Below, piece by piece: positions 59,663-64,000 of a stretch of DNA of 64,000 nt. Each line of letters begins with the position of its first letter. Position 1 is the stretch's first letter. Under the pieces are notes generated by a model. It had not been told where the DNA came from, did no database searches, and saw only the letters and a list, made by a program, of their open reading frames with translations. Source of the stretch: an uncultured Collinsella sp. (lineage in GTDB: Bacteria; Actinomycetota; Coriobacteriia; Coriobacteriales; Coriobacteriaceae); NCBI GenBank assembly GCA_937934165.1, contig CALGZX010000135.1, positions 1 through 64,000 on the forward strand. The letters are read 5' to 3'. A program made the translations under genes and the position numbers.

Positions 59663-59881
59663 ATGGACGAACGTGCGAAACAGATTCTTGGCAGGCGGGT
59701 CGAAGAGACACGCAGGGACCTTGGTATCTCCAAGGTTGATTTTTGTGTGGCGACAGGAATCAGCCGACCCTACCTCGACCGAATCGAAGATGGGACGGCA
59801 AATTTCACGCTCAAGGTTCTATTTAAGATCGCGCCCGCACTCGGCATGACGGTGTCAGAGCTTCTTGAGGGTATCGAATAG
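59663..59881 (+). CDS. XRE-family (HTH_3) transcriptional regulator, 72 aa
   Basis: A small one-domain Cro/C1-type protein: RRVEETRRDLGISKVDFCVATGISRPYLDRIEDG forms the helix-turn-helix region and NFTLKVLFKIAPALGMTVSELL the remaining helices. No clear SD precedes ATG 59663, so translation may be weak or leader-dependent. Divergent from the 129-aa gene with a palindrome between them; probably autoregulatory. Confidence 0.88.
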   Translation: MDERAKQILGRRVEETRRDLGISKVDFCVATGISRPYLDRIEDGTANFTLKVLFKIAPALGMTVSELLEGIE

Positions 59882-59915
59882 GGCGTTCCTCGCTGCTAAT
59901 TGACGCTCTTTGGGC

Positions 59916-60160
59916 GGGTCCCCCTGGTTTCGATGTGCAAAATCGCGAGTATTCAGCACTTGTTCAGCCGTAGATGGTAGCTCGAGCGGCTGGCTTTGCC
60001 TTTTTGACAGTAGTTAATCCACACGCTTAATAAAAATGTGGAATAAATATTTACTAGACGGCCTCTTCGCCCTAAAAGTTCGTCTAACAATCGGCCGATT
60101 CTATGTCTCCGGCGGAGAAATAGCAGAATACTCCGATTTTTGCACGGCCCGAGGGGGACC
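59916..60160. repeat. 245-bp inverted-repeat element
   Basis: The left arm (59916-59957) GGGTCCCCCT...GTGCAAAATCG-GAGTATTCAGC matches the complement of the right arm (60123-60160), with a few mismatches and small gaps. The 165-bp interior is non-coding and AT-rich. The arm's GTGCAAAA-CG-GAGTA pattern resembles the 47269 element, suggesting one family. Confidence 0.65.
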
Positions 60161-60202
60161 ACCTGTCGTTTGAGGCTGCGATAAGTGGAACTGCCTTAGG
60201 GA

Positions 60203-61216
60203 TTACGCCATCGGGATGCGGTCGTGGTTGACTTGGCTGTAGAACAGGCGCTGGATCTCGGCCGCATCGCGTGACTGGCCGAGTGCCCACATGGTCTTGG
60301 CCACGAGCGTCTCGGTGGTCATGTCGTCGCCGCGCAGAATGCCCGGATGATTGGCGTAAGCACGGCCGACCTCATAAATGCCCAGATCGAGGCCCTCTTC
60401 GGGGACCTGCGTGGTCATAACGACGGTGCGACCCGAATCGACCCAGCGGAAAATTGCCTCTTGGAACGACTCGCCCGACTCGCCAAACTCGGGAATACCG
60501 CCAATGCCAAAGGTCTCCAGAATCACGGCGTCGTAGCTATCGGCAAGGGCGTCGAGGATGCCCGGGTTTACACCGGGCGTAAGCTTGAGTACAAATACGC
60601 GCGGGTCGATGCTGTCGTAGAAACGCACCGGGTTTTCGCCCTGATGAGTGCCGTGGAGCCCGTTGCGCACAATGCGGTCGTTGCGGATGTAGGCAATGGG
60701 CGGATAGTTGACGCTAATGAACGCGTTAAAGCTCATGGTGCGCTGCTTGCGGGCGCGCGTGCCGGCAATGGCGACGCCGCCAAACACGATCGACACATCG
60801 TGCGAATGCTCGTCGAGCGCATAGAGCAGGCTCTGGTACAGGTTGAGCTTGGCGTCGGTAAAGGGGTTGCCCATGGGCTTTTGCGAGCCGGTGAGCACGA
60901 TGGGCTTGGGGCTGTCCTGAATCAGATAGGAAAGTGCTGCCGCGGTGTAGCTCATGGTGTCGGTGCCGTGTAGAATCACGAAGCCGTCGTGGTCGGCATA
61001 GCCCTTGACGATGACGTCGCGGATACGCATCCAGTCGCTCGGGCGCATATTGGTGCTGTCGATGTTCATGGGCTGCACGACGTTGAGCTCGCAGAGGCCT
61101 GAGATCTCGGGGACGCTCTGGGCGAGCTCCTCACCGGTCAGGGCGGGGGAGAGGCCGTTGCCGTCCTCGGTCGATGCGATGGTGCCGCCCGTGGCGATGA
61201 GAAGGATGCGCTTCAT
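60203..61216 (-). CDS. L-asparaginase (type I-like, cytoplasmic)
   Basis: 337 aa. Hydrolyses asparagine to aspartate and ammonia. The first catalytic Thr is T12 in LIATGGTIAS; the second motif VILHGTDTMSYTAAAL contains T85 and D86, and a Lys lies in TGSQKPMG. No signal peptide, so the enzyme is cytosolic. ATG 61216 with GGAATACC upstream; a longer start at 61288 is unlikely. The minus-strand gene faces guaA, whose promoter lies in the shared region. Confidence 0.94.
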   Translation of the reverse strand: MKRILLIATGGTIASTEDGNGLSPALTGEELAQSVPEISGLCELNVVQPMNIDSTNMRPSDWMRIRDVIVKGYADHDGFVILHGTDTMSYTAAALSYLIQDSPKPIVLTGSQKPMGNPFTDAKLNLYQSLLYALDEHSHDVSIVFGGVAIAGTRARKQRTMSFNAFISVNYPPIAYIRNDRIVRNGLHGTHQGENPVRFYDSIDPRVFVLKLTPGVNPGILDALADSYDAVILETFGIGGIPEFGESGESFQEAIFRWVDSGRTVVMTTQVPEEGLDLGIYEVGRAYANHPGILRGDDMTTETLVAKTMWALGQSRDAAEIQRLFYSQVNHDRIPMA

Positions 61217-61483
61217 GCTGGTATTCCTATCGTATTTGCCGCCGCAAGGGCGGAGTCGTTCGGCAGTATTGTGGCACAGGGCGTCCAATGTTCAAACGTA
61301 TTACATCATCTGTAACGTTTGGTAACACTTCAATTGCCGTCAAATAGGGGCCTAGGTCGTGCGTTTGCCGTGCGCTGATGGCTGCGAGGGGCGAGAAACC
61401 CCATATAACGTGTACACTATGAAGGCTATTTTCGTTCATTCATGCGGGTGGGCACCGGCTCCCCGCCAACAAGAGGGGGAACC

Positions 61484-63082
61484 ATGGATCAAAAGGCTTC
61501 CGCAAAGGTCCTCGTACTCGACTTTGGTGCGCAGTACGGTCAGCTCATTGCCCGTCGCGTCCGCGACCTCAACGTGTATTCCGAGATTGTCCCCTGCGAC
61601 ATCTCGGCCGACGAGATTCGCGAGATGAACGCCTCTGCGCTCATCCTTTCCGGCGGCCCGGCTTCTGTGTATGCCGAGGACGCTCCGTCCATCGATCCTG
61701 CCATCTTTGACCTGGGCCTTCCCGTCCTGGGCTTTTGCTATGGCCATCAGATCACGGCCGTGACGCTTGGCGGCAAGGTCGGCCACTCCGAGGTGGGCGA
61801 GTACGGCCGCGCCACCATCACGCGCACGGCCGGCGCCAAGCTCTTTAACTCCACGCCCATGGAGCAGACTGTGTGGATGAGCCACCGCGACGCCGTGTCC
61901 GAGGTACCCGAGGGCTTTACCGTTACCGCCAGCACCGACGTGTGCCCGGTTGCCGCCATGGAGTGCGTCGAGCGCAAGATCTTCACCACGCAGTTTCACC
62001 CCGAGGTCAAGCATTCCGAGTACGGTCAGCAGCTGCTGAGCAACTTCCTGTTTGAGATCTGCGGCCTGGAGCCCAACTGGAGCATGGACAACCTGGTCGA
62101 GACCATGACGGCCGAGTTTCGCGAGAAGGTCGGCGACGACCGCGTGATTCTGGCTCTGTCCGGTGGCGTCGACTCCTCCGTCGTGGCTGCGCTGGGCGCC
62201 CGCGCCGTGGGCAAGCAGATGACCTGCGTGTTCATCAACCACGGCCTGCTGCGCAAGGGCGAGCCCGAGCAAGTGGAGGAGGTCTTCACCAAGCAGTTTG
62301 ACGTCGACTTTATTCACGTCCACGCCGAGGACCGTTATGCCGAGCTTCTGGCCGGCGTGACCGAGCCCGAGGAGAAGCGCCGCATCATCGGTACGCAGTT
62401 CTGGAAAGAGTTCTTCGCCGTGGCGCAGCAGCTCGAGACCGATGGCAAGCCGGTCAAGTACCTGGCTCAGGGCACTATCTACCCCGACATCATCGAGTCC
62501 GGAGCTCGCAAGACGGGCGGCAAGACGGCCACCATCAAGAGCCACCACAACCTGATCCCGTTCCCCGAGGGCGTGCACTTTGACCTCATTGAGCCGCTCG
62601 ACCACTTCTTTAAGGACGAGGTCCGCGCGCTTGGTCTGGCGCTGGGCCTGCCGGGTCACATCGTGTTCCGCCAGCCTTTCCCGGGCCCGGGTCTTGCCAT
62701 CCGCATCATCGGTGCGGTCGACAAGGAGAAGCTCGAGATCCTCAAGAACGCCGACGCTATCGTGCGCGAGGAGCTCGACGCTTACAACCAGCGTCTGTTT
62801 GAGCAGACCGGCGAGCGCAACTCCGAGCACAGCTGCTGGCAGTACTTTGCGGTTTTGCCCGACATTAAGTCCGTCGGCGTTATGGGCGACGAGCGCACCT
62901 ATCAGCGCCCGATCATCCTGCGTGCCGTCGAGTCCAGCGATGCCATGACCGCCGACTGGGCCAAACTGCCCTACGACGTGCTGGCCCGCATCTCCGGCCG
63001 CATCGTTGCCGAGGTTCCCGGCGCCAACCGCGTGTGCTACGACATCACGTCCAAGCCGCCCGCGACCATCGAGTGGGAGTAG
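61484..63082 (+). CDS. guaA: GMP synthase (glutamine-hydrolysing)
   Basis: 532 aa, full length (family ~510-525). Converts XMP to GMP. The N-terminal glutaminase domain has the nucleophile C85 in LGFCYGHQ. The ATP-pyrophosphatase domain has LSGGVDSSVV (~224-232), and the C-terminal dimerisation domain has KSVGVMGDERTY and PATIEWE. ATG 61484 with GAGGGGG upstream is preferred to an upstream in-frame ATG at 61442 that would give a non-family leader. Confidence 0.97.
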   Translation: MDQKASAKVLVLDFGAQYGQLIARRVRDLNVYSEIVPCDISADEIREMNASALILSGGPASVYAEDAPSIDPAIFDLGLPVLGFCYGHQITAVTLGGKVGHSEVGEYGRATITRTAGAKLFNSTPMEQTVWMSHRDAVSEVPEGFTVTASTDVCPVAAMECVERKIFTTQFHPEVKHSEYGQQLLSNFLFEICGLEPNWSMDNLVETMTAEFREKVGDDRVILALSGGVDSSVVAALGARAVGKQMTCVFINHGLLRKGEPEQVEEVFTKQFDVDFIHVHAEDRYAELLAGVTEPEEKRRIIGTQFWKEFFAVAQQLETDGKPVKYLAQGTIYPDIIESGARKTGGKTATIKSHHNLIPFPEGVHFDLIEPLDHFFKDEVRALGLALGLPGHIVFRQPFPGPGLAIRIIGAVDKEKLEILKNADAIVREELDAYNQRLFEQTGERNSEHSCWQYFAVLPDIKSVGVMGDERTYQRPIILRAVESSDAMTADWAKLPYDVLARISGRIVAEVPGANRVCYDITSKPPATIEWE

Positions 63083-63116
63083 AACAGACGTTCGATTCTA
63101 TGCTATAGTGTTTGCC

Positions 63117-63150
63117 AATGGGCGCGGCATCTTCCGAATCCGCGCCCATT
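63117..63150. terminator. Palindrome after guaA
   Basis: AATGGGCGCGG and CCGCGCCCATT form an 11-bp perfect stem with a 12-nt loop. No T-tract follows. It overlaps the edge of the GyrI-like remnant, so it may also be the boundary of a deletion. Confidence 0.5.
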
Positions 63151-63337
63151 GCTATACGGGCCTTACGATGACGAGCTGACGATCATAGGCGCCATGCGTG
63201 CATTTGCGGCGGAACGGGGATATGCGCCCGACTTCTCCGAATCCCGCCTCTGTCACGAGATTTACCTCTCCGACCCGCGCAAGTACGCGCCGGAGAAGCT
63301 CAAGACCGTGATTCGCCATCCCATCAAGCCGATTTAG
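63149..63337 (+). pseudogene. C-terminal remnant of a GyrI-like effector-binding protein
   Basis: The ~60 codons read LYGPYDDELTIIGAM...EIYLSDPRKYAPEKLKTVIRHPI, ending as GyrI-like small-molecule-binding proteins (COG4832 type) do. The N-terminal two-thirds of the ~150-200 residue domain is missing, and only a TTG with no SD starts the frame. Probably a decayed gene whose remainder was deleted. A short active protein is unlikely. Confidence 0.65.
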
Positions 63338-63538
63338 CGAAACGAGCGCCGCCGTGCGGTCCGGCTTTTGGGGTTTATCAATTGGTAGTCCGCGTCGATC
63401 GAGCAAGCTGCCCTGCCTCCCGGCAGGTGCGTAATCCCCTTGGTCGATCCGTCTCGAGGTGCGCTCTTTGCTCATCTTGTGGCGTGGAGTTACGATACTC
63501 CTAAAAGTGTAACCAGATTCGAGTTTTAGGAGCAGCTT
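63338..63538. other. Region before the AAA_14-type ATPase, with an SD-sequestering inverted repeat
   Basis: At about 63500-63534 (plus or minus 2), CTCCTAAAA and TTTTAGGAG are 9-bp complements about 17 nt apart. The right arm contains AGGAG, the SD of the next gene, so an RNA hairpin here could block ribosome access. Nothing else was recognised. Confidence 0.5.
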
Positions 63539-64000
63539 TTGAAGGGTGGCAGACTCAGGAACCGCGATAGATACCTCGAGGAGGCGATGCTCTTCCGTGA
63601 CACCGACCTCATCAAGGTGATCACGGGCGTGCGCAGGTGCGGCAAGTCGAGCCTTCTCGATCTAATTAGGATGGCCGTCGAGTCTGAAGGAGTCGCTGGC
63701 CGCGGCTTTGTGAGCGTCAACCTGGAAAGCAAGGGTACGGGCATCAAGACGGAGGACCAGCTTTATGATTACGTTCGCGGGCGCCTGTCGGACAAGGGTC
63801 GCACCTACGTTTTCATAGACGAGCCCCAGAGAATCGATGGCTGGCAGGATGCGGTCAACGCAATGAGGATCGACTTCGATTGCGACATCTACCTCACGGG
63901 CTCGAATGCGTATCTTCTCTCGAGCGAGCTGGCCACCTATCTCTCCGGGCGCTACGTAGAGGTAAAGATGCTGCCCCTGTCCTTCTCCGAGTTCGCCGAC
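63539..64000 (+). CDS. AAA_14-type ATPase (ATP-binding protein with DUF4143), truncated by the window end
   Basis: Start about 63539: TTG, with AGGAG 6-8 nt upstream; an in-frame ATG at 63587 is an alternative. Walker A ITGVRRCGKSSLL, Walker B TYVFIDEPQRI, and the family-typical stretch LTGSNAYLLSSELATYLSGR with PLSFSEF near the end of the visible part. Only the ATPase domain is within the window; the C-terminal DUF4143 domain would lie beyond. These ATPases are often found as stand-alone genes with unknown clients. 154 residues visible. Confidence 0.88.
   Translation, partial: MKGGRLRNRDRYLEEAMLFRDTDLIKVITGVRRCGKSSLLDLIRMAVESEGVAGRGFVSVNLESKGTGIKTEDQLYDYVRGRLSDKGRTYVFIDEPQRIDGWQDAVNAMRIDFDCDIYLTGSNAYLLSSELATYLSGRYVEVKMLPLSFSEFAD

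Noticed and set aside
59634..59849. Alternative start for the XRE gene giving a different frame protein
   Set aside because: That frame destroys the helix-turn-helix; the 72-aa frame matches the family.

Overview
The window looks like chromosome of a GC-rich gut actinobacterium of the class Coriobacteriia, most likely Collinsella or a close relative. This is inferred from the gene content: LPxTG-type pili with a class C sortase, GatCAB amidotransferase, type III glutamine synthetase, an activation domain encoded apart from MetH, a fused MurT-GatD enzyme and strongly GC-biased third codon positions. No database search was possible. Most genes are ordinary chromosomal genes with good ribosome binding sites (RBS). 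No integrase, transposase, phage gene or CRISPR array was found.

Layout. 0.2-2.6 kb: molybdenum cofactor genes (moaA and a moaC-mobB fusion). 3.0-5.3 kb: an MFS transporter and a Cof-type HAD phosphatase. 5.8-14.6 kb: a pilus island with a beta-helix adhesin, two isopeptide-type pilins, a 50-residue membrane peptide enclosed by inverted repeats, and sortase C. 14.9-18.4 kb: gatCAB. 18.6-23.3 kb: an AraC-type regulator divergent from a two-subunit ABC exporter. 23.8-26.1 kb: a small DUF6110-like protein and a P1B-type ATPase without a recognisable CPx motif. 26.2-27.1 kb: a RelB/DinJ-like and PIN-domain toxin-antitoxin pair. 27.8-28.8 kb: tmRNA followed by unusual repeats. 28.8-33.7 kb: patatin lipase, rplM-rpsI, glmM, a glucose-type EIIA and nagB. 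34.2-37.2 kb: a 999-residue ATPase/BTAD regulator. 37.3-44.6 kb (minus strand): YhbY, a methyltransferase, a UPF0210 protein and the metF / activation-domain / metH operon. 45.1-47.1 kb: glnN. 47.6-52.1 kb (minus strand): tRNA-Glu, MurT-GatD and two translationally coupled helical-repeat proteins. 52.6-57.6 kb: three Fe-ADH superfamily dehydrogenases and a multi-cluster ferredoxin-like protein. 57.7-61.2 kb: ychF, a DUF1648 protein, a divergent hypothetical/XRE pair around a perfect 24-bp palindrome, and asparaginase. 61.5-64 kb: guaA, a GyrI-like remnant and the start of an AAA_14-type ATPase.

How the genes connect. The pilus genes form one surface-assembly unit. metF supplies methyl-THF to MetH, and the separate activation protein should rescue MetH when its cobalamin oxidises. 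glmM and nagB act on opposite sides of the aminosugar-phosphate pool and flank a PTS EIIA. MurT-GatD amidates lipid II. The dehydrogenase trio and ferredoxin protein suggest redox balancing on glycerol or short alcohols.

The least explained content is intergenic. There are several families of palindromic elements. The most striking is a pair of ~140-nt elements placed directly 3' of gatB and of the UPF0210 gene, in the same orientation as the gene, with different stem sequences but the same 9-bp/five-base-loop hairpin and the same internal-loop sequences. That covariation-like pattern suggests a structured RNA.
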